Of a DNA stretch of 64,000 bases, positions 48,940 to 57,484 are shown one piece after another (the stretch's first letter is position 1; every line of letters starts with the position of its first letter). The position numbers were made by a program, and so were the translations under genes. The stretch covers positions 124,001-188,000 of the forward strand of contig AP026073.1 in the NCBI GenBank assembly GCA_024349765.1, in the 5' to 3' direction. Origin of the DNA: Streptomyces nigrescens (GTDB lineage: Bacteria > Actinomycetota > Actinomycetes > Streptomycetales > Streptomycetaceae). The notes below the pieces were generated by a model. The model worked only from the letters and a program-made list of their open reading frames with translations, made no database searches and was not told the origin of the DNA.

Positions 48940-50015
48940 GCCGCCGGCCCGGACACGTCACCAGCGGCCCCTACGCGCCGCCGGTCCCGCGCACGACCAC
49001 CGAGGTCATATCGGCCGACGGCGCCCGGATCCACGCCGAGACCCACGGCCCCGAGGACGCCCCAGCCGTGGTGCTGGCCCACGGCTGGACCTGCTCCATC
49101 GCCTTCTGGGCCCCGGTCGTCCGCGATCTGGCCGCCGACCACAAGGTCGTTCTCTACGACCAGCGGGGCCACGGCCGCAGCCCGGCCACCGGCCCGGCGG
49201 GCTACGGCACGACGGCGCTCGCCGACGACCTGGTGGCCGTACTGGAGGCGACCCTCGGCCCGGACGAACGCGCCGTGGTCGGCGGCCACTCCATGGGCGG
49301 CATGACGATCATGGCCGCCGCCGAGCGTCCGGAACTGCGCGCCCGGGCCGCCGCCGCCATGCTGTGCAGTACGGGCTGCGCCCGACTGCCCGCGTCCTCC
49401 CAGGTGTTCCCGTTCCGCAGCGAGGGTGCCCGGCGTCTCGCGCACCGGCTGCTGCTGGGCTCCCGGGCCCCGCTCGGCCCGGTCTCGCCGCTCACCCGGC
49501 GCGCGCTGAAGTACGCGACCATGAGCCCCGAGGCCACCCCCGAGCAGATCGAGGCGTGCGCCCGCATCGTGCACGCCTGCCCGCCGGCCGTACGGGCCCG
49601 CTGGGGCAAGGTGCTCTCCGTCCTCGAACTGACCGGCGGCGTCAGCCGGTTGGAGGTGCCGACGGTGGTGCTGGCGGGGGCCGCCGACCGTCTGACCCCG
49701 CCGGTGCAGTCCCGCCGGCTGGCCTCCGTGCTCCCGGACTTCCGGGGGCTGACCGAGCTGCCGGGGAAGGGCCACATGACGCCCATCGAGGACCCCGGCG
49801 CGGTCGCCGGCCTGCTGCGGGAACTCGTCCGGGACCACCTCCGGCCCGACGGCGACCGGTCCTCGGCGGCGACCGCCGGTGCCGCCGTCCCCGCCCAGAA
49901 GACCGCCCAGAAGACCGCCCAGGACACCGCCCAGGACACCGCCCACAAGACCGCGCCGAAGAGCGCGCAGCAGGCCACCCCGGAGGCCGCGCAGAAGAAG
50001 GAGAGGTCCGCATGA
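48936..50015 (+). CDS. Alpha/beta hydrolase with repeated C-terminal tail
   Basis: 359 aa. Oxyanion region VVLAHGWTCSI, DQRGHGRS, nucleophile elbow GGHSMGGMT, acid in AGAADRLTPP, His in GKGHMTP. After about residue 305 the protein runs into a low-complexity tail of AQKTAQKTAQDTAQDT type (49894-49970) that is not part of the fold. In the mymA operon the second gene (lipR) is also an esterase; this one may hydrolyse the ester made by the monooxygenase. Four-base overlaps on both sides. Confidence 0.86.
   Translation: MSRRPGHVTSGPYAPPVPRTTTEVISADGARIHAETHGPEDAPAVVLAHGWTCSIAFWAPVVRDLAADHKVVLYDQRGHGRSPATGPAGYGTTALADDLVAVLEATLGPDERAVVGGHSMGGMTIMAAAERPELRARAAAAMLCSTGCARLPASSQVFPFRSEGARRLAHRLLLGSRAPLGPVSPLTRRALKYATMSPEATPEQIEACARIVHACPPAVRARWGKVLSVLELTGGVSRLEVPTVVLAGAADRLTPPVQSRRLASVLPDFRGLTELPGKGHMTPIEDPGAVAGLLRELVRDHLRPDGDRSSAATAGAAVPAQKTAQKTAQDTAQDTAHKTAPKSAQQATPEAAQKKERSA
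49894..49968. repeat. Short in-frame repeat coding AQKT/AQDT
   Basis: 12-bp-period repeats of GCCCAGAAGACC and GCCCAGGACACC encode the Ala-Gln-Lys/Asp-Thr tail of the hydrolase. Confidence 0.75.
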
Positions 50016-50893
50016 GCGGGAGCAGGAGCCTGGACGGGCAGGTCGTCGTGGTGACCGGCGCGGCCCGCGGGGTCGGTGCGCTGCTGGCCCGCAAGCTGTC
50101 GGCGCGCGGTGCGACGCTGGCGCTGGTCGGCCTGGAACCGGACGAGCTGGCGAAGGTGGCCGCCGGGCTGCACGGCCCGGCGCACCACTGGCACGCCGAC
50201 GTCACCGACCACGAGGCGATGGCCCGGGTCGCGGCCGGGGTCAAGGAACGCTTCGGGAAGGTCGACGTGGTCGTCGCCAACGCCGGGGTGGCGACCGGCG
50301 GCCCGTTCGTCGACTCCGACCCGGTCTCCTGGCGGCGGGTCATCGAGGTCAACCTCATAGGCGGTGCGGTCACCGGCCGGGCCTTCCTGCCCGTGCTGAT
50401 GGAGTCCCGCGGCTACTTCCTGCAGATCGCCTCGCTCGCCGCGATCACCCCGGCGCCGATGATGACCGCGTACTGCGCCTCGAAGTCCGGCGTCGAGGCG
50501 TTCGCGCACAGCCTGCGCGCCGAGGTCGGCCATCGGGGCGTACGGGTCGGCGTCGGCTATCTGAGCTGGACCGACACCGACATGGTGCGCGGTGCGGACC
50601 AGGACGACATCATGCGCGAACTGCGCTCCCGGCTGCCCTGGCCGTCGAACAAGACCTATCCGCTGGGACCCGCGGTGGACCGGATCGTGGCGGGCGTCGA
50701 ACGCCGCTCCGCGCACGTCTACGGGCAGTGGTGGCTGCGCGGGATGCAGTCGCTGCGCGGATACCTGCCGTCGGTCATCGGGTCGGTGGGCCAGCGGGAG
50801 ATGCGGCGGTTCGGGGACCGGCTGGACGGCATGCGGGTCGGCCTGGTCGGTGCCGGCGGCGAGGCGGACGAGAAGGCCCGCGCGGACCGCTGA
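50012..50893 (+). CDS. Short-chain dehydrogenase/reductase
   Basis: 293 aa, classical SDR. Cofactor motif VTGAARGVG, NAG motif VVANAGVAT, catalytic Ser near ASLAAITP and YCASK for Tyr/Lys. The C-terminus is longer than in basic SDRs (RRFGDRLDGMRVGLVGAGG), as in the mymA-operon enzyme Rv3085. ATG 50012 overlaps the hydrolase stop. Probably oxidises or reduces a substrate of the monooxygenase pathway; specificity unknown. Confidence 0.88.
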   Translation: MSGSRSLDGQVVVVTGAARGVGALLARKLSARGATLALVGLEPDELAKVAAGLHGPAHHWHADVTDHEAMARVAAGVKERFGKVDVVVANAGVATGGPFVDSDPVSWRRVIEVNLIGGAVTGRAFLPVLMESRGYFLQIASLAAITPAPMMTAYCASKSGVEAFAHSLRAEVGHRGVRVGVGYLSWTDTDMVRGADQDDIMRELRSRLPWPSNKTYPLGPAVDRIVAGVERRSAHVYGQWWLRGMQSLRGYLPSVIGSVGQREMRRFGDRLDGMRVGLVGAGGEADEKARADR

Positions 50894-51018
50894 CGGACCC
50901 GCTCACTTCCTGGTGTTTGTGACACTGGGTAGTCGAACGTGATCGAAATGCGAGCAATGTCCGGGCGTGTCACTCTGGTCCGGGGCCCTCCCCCTACGCC
51001 CCACTAGGAGTGAACAGC

Positions 51019-51258
51019 ATGGGCATCAAGGACCAGTTCCAGGACAAGGCCAACGAGCTCAAGGACCAGGCCCAGAAGGCCATGGGCAGCGCTCGCGACG
51101 AGGCGGACGAGCGCGGCCGGCAGGCCCAGGACCGGGCCCGGCAGCGTGGCCAGCAGGGTCGTGAACGCGGTCAGCAGGAGCGCGGTCAGCAGGGCCGTCG
51201 CCCCGCCCCCGACCCGATGGACGAGCTGCACGACGAGCGGGACCGCTTCCAGAGCTGA
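51019..51258 (+). CDS. CsbD-like small hydrophilic stress protein
   Basis: 79 aa. N-terminal GIKDQFQDKANELKDQAQKA resembles CsbD; the rest is an Arg/Gln/Gly-rich coil (RQRGQQGRERGQQERGQQG). Highly charged and probably disordered or helical. CsbD-type genes are usually controlled by general stress sigma factors; a GGGTAG hexamer at about 50925 could be part of such a promoter, but I cannot confirm a matching -35. AGGAG eight bases before ATG 51019. Confidence 0.65.
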   Translation: MGIKDQFQDKANELKDQAQKAMGSARDEADERGRQAQDRARQRGQQGRERGQQERGQQGRRPAPDPMDELHDERDRFQS

Positions 51259-51305
51259 TCCGCAGTCCTGAAGGTCACGCGTGGCGGCGTACGCGCCATG
51301 CGTGC

Positions 51306-51335
51306 GGGGCGCACCCGGTCGACCGGGTGCGCCCC
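51306..51335. terminator. Perfect 30-bp hairpin
   Basis: GGGGCGCACCCGG...CCGGGTGCGCCCC with a TCGA centre; between the converging CsbD-like and L,D-transpeptidase genes. Followed by a GGCCCCCGT-type low-complexity stretch to 51405. Confidence 0.85.
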
Positions 51336-51411
51336 AACTGCCTTCCCCCGTTGTTCCCCCGTGGCCCCCGTGCCCCCGTTGCCCCCGTGGCCCCCGTGGT
51401 TCCCTACAGGG

Positions 51412-52041
51412 TCAGTTGACGACCTTGAGCTTCGTCGGCCAGCCGTAGTGCGCTGCCTTGGCGAAGAGGTTCTTGATGTGTGCCGGGGTCAGCTTGATGC
51501 AGCCCAGCGAGTAGTAGTCGCGGACCCCGTCCCAGCGGTAGGGGTTGTCCCGGCCGGGCTGCCGGGCGCCCTGGGTGCCGTTGACGTTCATCTCGCTGTG
51601 CACGAACAGCTCGGTGCGCTTGGTCCGGTGGTTCTTGCACACCTTGTCCTGCACCTGGATCGCGTAGCCGTTGATGCCGCTGCGGCCGCCGTTGTGGCGC
51701 TTGGTGTGGTTCAGCACCCGGTAGTTGCCGGTGGGCAGCCAGCCCTGCATGCTGGCGCACTCGTTCGTCCCGTTGCGGCCGCCGTTGCCGGAGCCCGCAC
51801 GGTACTTGGCGAGCACCTTGTCCTTGGCGTTCGGGACGCTCTTCATCAGGTAGAGCCTGGAGTCGGCGGGGTTGCTCCAGTTCTTGTTGAAGTACAGGTA
51901 CGTACCGCCGGCCGCGGCCGCCGAGGCGGCCTTCCCGGGCGCCGGGTGGGCGGCCAGCGCGGGGGCGGCCCCGGTGGCCGCGAGGCCACCGGTGAGGGCC
52001 AGTGCGGCGGCGAGCGGAACGATCCGGTGACGGATGCGCAT
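51412..52041 (-). CDS. Secreted L,D-transpeptidase family protein (YkuD-like)
   Basis: 209 aa. Signal peptide PLAAALALTGGLAATGAAPALA, cleavage near AHPAP. The mature part has a Cys pair before the domain (NECASMQG, DKVCKNHRT) and the catalytic motif HSEMNVNG...YYSLGCIKLTP, i.e. His then SxGC. The Cys of GCIKL is the predicted nucleophile. Similar to small secreted YkuD proteins of Streptomyces. ATG 52041 with GGGAG seven bases upstream. Divergent from the HTH-sensor gene. Confidence 0.82.
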   Translation of the reverse strand: MRIRHRIVPLAAALALTGGLAATGAAPALAAHPAPGKAASAAAAGGTYLYFNKNWSNPADSRLYLMKSVPNAKDKVLAKYRAGSGNGGRNGTNECASMQGWLPTGNYRVLNHTKRHNGGRSGINGYAIQVQDKVCKNHRTKRTELFVHSEMNVNGTQGARQPGRDNPYRWDGVRDYYSLGCIKLTPAHIKNLFAKAAHYGWPTKLKVVN

Positions 52042-52278
52042 CGGACATCTCCCGTTGGGTGTGCGGTGGTTGGTGGCTGGTGCGGTGTGCCCGGCCGGGG
52101 CAGGACACGACCTTGCTGGTCCGGCCGGTGTCCGGCAAGGCCCCACGGCCGTCCCGGACAGGCCGCTCGCTGTCCGGGCAGGTCGGACGGGTGGTGCCGG
52201 GCTTGTCCGGACGGGCGACGGGCGCTGTCCGGGACCGGCCGGAGGCAGTGTTGTGGCCGTGGCCGGGGCGGCGGTTCA

Positions 52279-53253
52279 ATGACCGGCATGACACGCACGG
52301 GGGGAACCGGCGGTGCGGGGCCCGCGGCGGCCCACGACCCCGCCGCACTCGTCGCACTGATGCAACACCTCAAGGAAGACAGCGGGCTGACCTACCGTCA
52401 GCTGGAGCGGCGGGCGGCGGAACGCGGCGGGGTGCTCGCCCGCAGCACCCTGGCGGACGTGCTCAACCGGAAGTCCCTGCCGCGGGCCGAGGTGCTCGCC
52501 GCGTTCCTGCGGGCGTGCGGCCGCCCCGAGGACGAGGTCGGGGAATGGCTCGCGGCCCGGCGGCGCATCGAGGAGGGCACGGCGGCCCCGCCCGCGCCGG
52601 CTCCGGAGCCCGCCCCCGCTTCCGGCGCCGCTCCCGCCCCGGGCCCACCGTCCGATGCCGCCCGCCGGCCCGCCCCCCGGCGACGGCTGCTGACCGGTGC
52701 CGCGCTGCTGGGCACCGTAGTGCTCGCCGTCGGCGTCCCGCTGCTGGCCGGGGACGGCGGCGCGGAGCCCGGGGCGTCGGCCGCCACCCCGCCGGCCGGC
52801 GAGGTGCGGATCCGTCCGCTGCGGGCGCCCGGGCTGTGCCTGACGGACGGGCGGGTGCTGCGGGCGCACGCGTACCACACGGTCGCGGTGGTGCGGCCCT
52901 GCGCGCAGGCGGTGCCCCCGCACACCCGGCTGACGGCGGCCGGGGACGGCCGCCACCTCGTCCAGTGGTCACACCCGGACGAGGGCACCGGCTGCCTGGT
53001 CCTGCTGCGGGCACCGGGCCTGGCCGGGCTGCTGGAGCCGCAGAACGACTGCACGGCGGGCGGGCCCGCGCAGCGGTTCCGGATCGAGCCGGTCGACGCG
53101 CGGACCGACGGCGGACGGCGGGCGTACCGGCTGCGGTTGACCGACGGCGACCGGTGCGTCGGCCTCAGCGGCCGGGCGGCGGGCGCCACGGCCGTCAGCG
53201 CCCCGTGCCGCACCGGCGCGGACGACCAGACCTTCGTGATCGGTCCGGGCTGA
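52279..53253 (+). CDS. HTH-membrane protein with extracytoplasmic lectin-like domain
   Basis: 324 aa. Cytoplasmic XRE-like HTH (about 25-80; LTYRQLERRAAERGGVLARSTLADVLNR, landmark ARSTLADVLNRKSLP), an Ala/Pro linker, one membrane segment at about 137-153 (LLTGAALLGTVVLAVGVPLL), then an external domain (about 175-324) with paired Cys and ricin-B/RICIN-like repeats (GLCLTDGR, GTGCLVLL, NDCTAGGPAQRFRIEPV, GDRCVGLSG). It may sense an extracellular ligand and act on DNA. ATG 52288 is also possible. Confidence 0.75.
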   Translation: MTGMTRTGGTGGAGPAAAHDPAALVALMQHLKEDSGLTYRQLERRAAERGGVLARSTLADVLNRKSLPRAEVLAAFLRACGRPEDEVGEWLAARRRIEEGTAAPPAPAPEPAPASGAAPAPGPPSDAARRPAPRRRLLTGAALLGTVVLAVGVPLLAGDGGAEPGASAATPPAGEVRIRPLRAPGLCLTDGRVLRAHAYHTVAVVRPCAQAVPPHTRLTAAGDGRHLVQWSHPDEGTGCLVLLRAPGLAGLLEPQNDCTAGGPAQRFRIEPVDARTDGGRRAYRLRLTDGDRCVGLSGRAAGATAVSAPCRTGADDQTFVIGPG

Positions 53254-53281
53254 CGGCGCACAGCACGGCGCCGGCCCCGCG

Positions 53282-53319
53282 CCGCCGGTTCAGGCCCCCG
53301 CCGCCGGTTCAGGCCCCCG
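53282..53319. repeat. 19-bp duplication containing a second stop region
   Basis: CCGCCGGTTCAGGCCCCCG repeated at 53282 and 53301. On the minus strand each copy contains a TGA; the tricorn-like gene ends at the second (53309-53311). Confidence 0.7.
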
Positions 53320-56300
53320 CCGCCTCCTCGGCGTCGTCGCCCGCGCCGCGCGGCGGCAGGGCCGGCCGCCGCCGGTCCGGCACGTCCGAGAGGTCCGGGG
53401 GCGTCGCCGCCGGATGCCGTTCCAGCAGCTCCAGCGCGGTGCGCACCGCCACGCCCAGCGTCGGATGCCGTCCCTCGGCCCAGTGCAGCGGCGAGCGCAG
53501 CGCCTCGATGTCCACCTCGACGCCGTGGTTCTCCACGCCCCAGCCGTAGAGCCGGAACCACGCCGCGTTCATCGGGACGGTGATCGTGGTGCCGTCACCG
53601 AGCCGGTGCCGGCCGGTCATCCCGACCACCCCGCCCCAGGTGCGCATGCCCACCACCGGGCCGATGCCCTGCAGCTTGAAGGCCGCGGTGATCATGTCGC
53701 CGTCGGACGAGGTCATCTCGTCGGCGACCGCCACGACCGGGCCGCGCGGGGCGTTGCTGGTGTACGACACCGGCTCGGCGTCCCGGGTCAGGTCCCAGCC
53801 CATGATGGTGCGGGTCAGCTTCTCGATCACCAGCTCCGAGATGTTGCCGCCGGCGTTGCCCCGTACGTCCACGATCAGCGCGGGCATCGACATCTCCATC
53901 CGCACGTCCCGGTTGAACTGCGCCCAGCCGGAGCCGCCCATGTCGGGGATGTGGAGGTAGCCGCACCGGCCGCCGCTCAGCTCCCGCACCACCGCACGGC
54001 GCTTGGCGACCCAGTCCTGGTAGCGCAGCGGCCGTTCGTCGACCAGCGGCACCACGGCGACCCGGCGGGCGTGCCCGTTGCCCTCCGCGGGGGCGAAGGT
54101 CAGCTCGACGGTGGTGCCGCCGGCCGCGGCCAGCAGCGGGTACGGGCCGGTGACCGGGTCCACCGGCCGCCCGTCGACGTGGGTGAGCGCGGAGCCCTCC
54201 CGGATGCCCGTACCGGCCAGCGGCGAGCGCGCCTTGGGGTCGGAGGACTCACCGGGCAGGATCCGCTGCACCACCCACCGGCCGTCCCGGCACACGAAGT
54301 TGGCGCCGAGCAGGCCGATCGCGCGCTGGTAGTGCGGCGGTCCCTCGTTGCGCCGGGCGCCGGTGACGTACGCGTGCGAGGTGCCCAGCTCGCCCAGCAC
54401 CTCGCGCAGCAGATCGGCGAACTCGTCGGGGGAGGCGACCCGTTCGACCAGCGGCCGGTACTGCGCGAGCACCGCGTCCCAGTCGATGCCGCACATCCGC
54501 GGCTCCCAGAAGTACGCCCGGATGATCCGGCCCGCCTCCTCGTACGCCTGCCGCCACTCCGCACCCGGATCGACGTCGTGCAGGATGCGCCGCAGGTCCA
54601 GATAGACCATCGAATCGCTGTCCGCCGGCTCGGTCGCCGGGACCGCGCGCAGCTCGCCGTCGTCGTTGACGACCAGCCGGGAGCCGTCGCCGCTGAGCGC
54701 GAACTCGTCGATCGCGCTGGTCAGTTCGGTGCGCCGGGCCTTGGTCAGGTCGAAGTGCTCCAGGGTGGGCTTGCCGGAGGTGTTGTCGGGGCTGGCGAAG
54801 GTCTCGCCCAGCGCGCCGGAGATCGGCCAGCGCAGCCAGACCAGCCCGCCGCCGCTGACCGGCTCCAGGGAGGAGTACTTGGACGCCGCGACCGGGAACG
54901 GCGTGACGCGGTTCTCCAGCCCCTCGACCTCCACCAGTACCGGCCCCTCGCCGGCCGGCGGAGGGTTCTCGTCCGGGTCCAGTCCGCCCGCCGCGGGCCG
55001 CCCCTCCGGCGACAGCGCGAACGGCGACGGCGTCGCCGACGACAGCGGCACCAGGTGCGGGCGGCAGCCCAGCGGGAACGACAGGTCGCCGGTGTGCACG
55101 TCGTAGACCGGGTCGAAGCCGCGCCAGGACAGGAACGCCAGATAGCGGCCGTCGCGGGTGAACACCGGCTGCTCGTCCTCGAAACGGCCGTTGGTGACGT
55201 CCACGACGAGCCGGTCGGAGAGCCGCGCCATCTTGATCATCCGCAGTGAGCGGCCGATGCCGGGGTGCGACCAGGTCAGCCAGCGCGAGTCGGGGGAGAA
55301 GGCCAGGTCGCGGACCGGGCCGTTGGTGGACCGGATCAGCTCGGTGACCCCGCCCGGACCGGCGGCCACCTCCTCCGCCGAGCGGTCCTCCTCGGTGCTC
55401 TCCTCGTCCGGCCGGGTCACGTCCACCAGCAGCAGCCGGCCGTCGTGGGAGGCCACCGCCAGCCGCTCACCGTCCGGCGACGAGGCCATCTCGTGGACCC
55501 GGCCCAGCTCACCGGCGGCCAGCCGGCGCGGCCGCCCCGGGGCACTGGCCCGCGGCAGATCGGTGATCTCGATGGCGTCCGGGCCCTCGGCGTCGGTGAC
55601 GTAGGCGATCCGGCCGCTGGAGCCGAGCATCTCGGGCAGCCGGACCCGGACGCCCGGGGTGTCGTGGATCGTCCGGGCCGGGCCGTCGCGGTGGGTGAGC
55701 CAGTACAGGCTGCCGCGGACCCCGACCGCGCTGGCCCGCCCGGTGGCGTCCACCGCGAGCGAGGTGACGTGCGAGGCGGCCGGGACCTGGTAGCCGCGCC
55801 GGCCGGCCCGCGGCCCGCCCAGCCGCACCGCCAGCTTCCGCGGTACGGCGTCCGGGCCCAGGTCGTCGATCAGCCAGAGGTCGCCGGCGCACTGGTAGAC
55901 GATCCGCTCGCCGTCGGTCGAGGCGTGCCGGGCGTAGAAATCGGCGTGATCACTGTGCCGCCGCAGATCCGTCCCGTCCCCCAGGCACGAGTACACATTG
56001 CTGACGCCCTCGTGATCCGACAGGAACGCGATCCGCCCGCCCACGAACATCACCGAGTCCAGATGCCCGTACAGATCCGGCAGCAGCCGGGTGCCGTGCA
56101 GCCACATCCGGCCCATCGCCCCGCCCCGGTAGCGCTTCCAGGAGGCGGGCTCGTGCGGCGGCTTGCCGGTGAGCAGCAGCGTGCGGCGCTCCCCCTCGAC
56201 GTCGGCGACCGCGATGTCGGACACCGGCCCCCAGGGCAGCTTCCCGCCCGGACTGCCGTCGGTGGGCACGCTGTAGGCCCACGAGTAGTACGAGAACGGC

Positions 56301-56749
56301 TGCCCGTGCGAGGACACCGCGAGGACGTGCGCCTGTCCCTCATGATCCGGCGGCGTCCACCCGCACACCCGCGCATCGGTACTGCCCCAGTACGTCAGCC
56401 GCCGCGCCGGACCGCCCTCCACCGGCGCGAGATGCACCTCCGGGTCGAGGCTCCGCCACGACGTGAACGCGATCTCCCGCCCGTCCGGCGAGAACCGCGG
56501 ATGCCCGACCCGCGTCCGGTCCACGGTCAGCCGCCAGGCCCGCCCCGGTTCCTCCCCCTCCGCCGCGATCGGGGCCACCCACAAATCGTCCTCGGCGGCG
56601 AAGCAGAGCAGATCCCCGTGCAGATGCGGAAACCGCAGGTACGCCCCGGGCGGCGCCCCCGGCCCGGCCGGCATCCGCCGCAGCCGCCCCTCCGCCTCGA
56701 CGACGTCCGTCCCCATACGAGGCCCGACGGCCCCGGGTACATCGCTCAC
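53309..56749 (-). CDS. Tricorn-type S41 protease
   Basis: About 1146 aa from GTG 56749 (ATG 56716 also possible). N-terminal beta-propeller part (LRFPHLHGDLLCFAAEDDLW; RFSPDGREIAFTSWRSLDPEV) with repeated FSPDG-type blades, a second propeller (VYSCLGDGTDLRRHSDHADF; SPDGERLAVASHDGRLLLVD), then a C1/PDZ part and the S41 core with VIVDVRGNAGGN and the catalytic DEMTSSDGDMITAAFK; His in AYVTGARR-flanked segments could not be assigned with certainty. The family degrades peptides downstream of the proteasome. The C-terminal tail is disordered. Confidence 0.87.
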   Translation of the reverse strand: MSDVPGAVGPRMGTDVVEAEGRLRRMPAGPGAPPGAYLRFPHLHGDLLCFAAEDDLWVAPIAAEGEEPGRAWRLTVDRTRVGHPRFSPDGREIAFTSWRSLDPEVHLAPVEGGPARRLTYWGSTDARVCGWTPPDHEGQAHVLAVSSHGQPFSYYSWAYSVPTDGSPGGKLPWGPVSDIAVADVEGERRTLLLTGKPPHEPASWKRYRGGAMGRMWLHGTRLLPDLYGHLDSVMFVGGRIAFLSDHEGVSNVYSCLGDGTDLRRHSDHADFYARHASTDGERIVYQCAGDLWLIDDLGPDAVPRKLAVRLGGPRAGRRGYQVPAASHVTSLAVDATGRASAVGVRGSLYWLTHRDGPARTIHDTPGVRVRLPEMLGSSGRIAYVTDAEGPDAIEITDLPRASAPGRPRRLAAGELGRVHEMASSPDGERLAVASHDGRLLLVDVTRPDEESTEEDRSAEEVAAGPGGVTELIRSTNGPVRDLAFSPDSRWLTWSHPGIGRSLRMIKMARLSDRLVVDVTNGRFEDEQPVFTRDGRYLAFLSWRGFDPVYDVHTGDLSFPLGCRPHLVPLSSATPSPFALSPEGRPAAGGLDPDENPPPAGEGPVLVEVEGLENRVTPFPVAASKYSSLEPVSGGGLVWLRWPISGALGETFASPDNTSGKPTLEHFDLTKARRTELTSAIDEFALSGDGSRLVVNDDGELRAVPATEPADSDSMVYLDLRRILHDVDPGAEWRQAYEEAGRIIRAYFWEPRMCGIDWDAVLAQYRPLVERVASPDEFADLLREVLGELGTSHAYVTGARRNEGPPHYQRAIGLLGANFVCRDGRWVVQRILPGESSDPKARSPLAGTGIREGSALTHVDGRPVDPVTGPYPLLAAAGGTTVELTFAPAEGNGHARRVAVVPLVDERPLRYQDWVAKRRAVVRELSGGRCGYLHIPDMGGSGWAQFNRDVRMEMSMPALIVDVRGNAGGNISELVIEKLTRTIMGWDLTRDAEPVSYTSNAPRGPVVAVADEMTSSDGDMITAAFKLQGIGPVVGMRTWGGVVGMTGRHRLGDGTTITVPMNAAWFRLYGWGVENHGVEVDIEALRSPLHWAEGRHPTLGVAVRTALELLERHPAATPPDLSDVPDRRRPALPPRGAGDDAEEAAGA

Positions 56750-57003
56750 GCCCCCATGGTTTCGGGCGGGGGAGTGGGTGGCAACTCGGCCGGGTGGGGG
56801 GTGGGGGACTGGGCCGGTCGGGGGACGGGGGCTGGGCCGGGCGGGGGAGCGGGCACCCGGCCGGGTCAGGGACGGCGACTCGGCCGGTGGGGGAGCAGGC
56901 ATTCGACCCCGGCTGTACGTGCGGCGTATCGGCGCGGTGAGTACGAGTACGAGTACGGGCCGAGGGCGACCGGAGCCGCGAGCGCCGAGCGAGCAGGCTC
57001 CCC

Positions 57004-57091
57004 GCCCACCACCCCCGCCCACCACCCCCGCCCACCACCCCCGCCCACCACCCCCGCCCACCACCCCCGCCCACCACCCCCGCCCACCACC
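57004..57091. repeat. 13-bp minisatellite, about 6.8 copies
   Basis: Exact tandem copies of GCCCACCACCCCC from 57004 with a partial last copy. On the minus strand it reads GGGGGTGGTGGGC, rich in G-runs that could form a quadruplex. Confidence 0.9.
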
Positions 57092-57182
57092 GGGCTGGCT
57101 CGTCGCTGGCGTAAGGGAGGATGAAACCGCGGACCGGGAAGCCAGGCCCCCTTGACGCCCTGTGCCCACAGGGCGATGGTCG

Positions 57183-57202
57183 TGCAATCGAGCGCAATTG
57201 CA
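57183..57202 (+). promoter_or_regulatory. Direct-repeat operator upstream of cassette B
   Basis: TGCAATCGAG-CGCAATTGCA: two 10-base direct repeats sharing GCAAT, 18 bases before ATG 57221 and next to the ribosome-binding site. The analogous cassette A repeat reads TGCAAGTTCG twice. Confidence 0.6.
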
Positions 57203-57220
57203 TCGCCAGGGGAGGAAGGC

Positions 57221-57484
57221 ATGCAGCTACGTTTCTTAGGGATCATCCCGAACACACCCGTTGACGACTCTCCAACCATCTGGCTGGATCAAGACAGCGG
57301 AGATCTGCTGATCCAGTCCTACAAGGCCACAGATGACGAGGTCGCAGCGTGCCAGGAGATCGGTTCGATTCCCGGCCACTCCACAGACGTGCCGGATCAC
57401 GAGACGATCATCCGGCTGCCGGCCGTGATGTTGAAGTACATCCCTCGACCGGAGGACGGAGACGGTGAAGTACCCCGTACGTGA
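57221..57484 (+). CDS. Cassette B gene 1: small hypothetical protein
   Basis: 87 aa, GGAGG before ATG 57221. Core FLGIIPNTPVDDSPTIWLDQD, LLIQSYKATDDEVAACQEIG, and GHSTDVPDHETIIRLPAVML. Counterpart of 42337-42564 (same HETxxxxP motif, same position, similar overlap with gene 2) but only moderately similar, so the cassettes diverged long ago. Unknown function. Confidence 0.75.
   Translation: MQLRFLGIIPNTPVDDSPTIWLDQDSGDLLIQSYKATDDEVAACQEIGSIPGHSTDVPDHETIIRLPAVMLKYIPRPEDGDGEVPRT

Larger units (their letters stand above)
56750..57220. other. Repeat-rich intergenic region upstream of the tricorn gene and cassette B
   Basis: No gene. GGGGGAC/GGGC-rich imperfect repeats at 56766-56890, a GAGTAC triplet repeat at 56944-56958, a 13-bp minisatellite at 57004-57091, then the cassette B promoter region with TTGACG at 57152-57157 and the direct-repeat site. 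Confidence 0.6.

Noticed and set aside
57004-57091. CRISPR-like array
   Set aside because: Units are contiguous 13-mers with no spacers; no cas genes in the window.
56866-57279. Gly/Trp repeat protein on the minus strand (WWAGVVGGGGGRG)
   Set aside because: It is only translation of the 13-bp minisatellite; no start signal.
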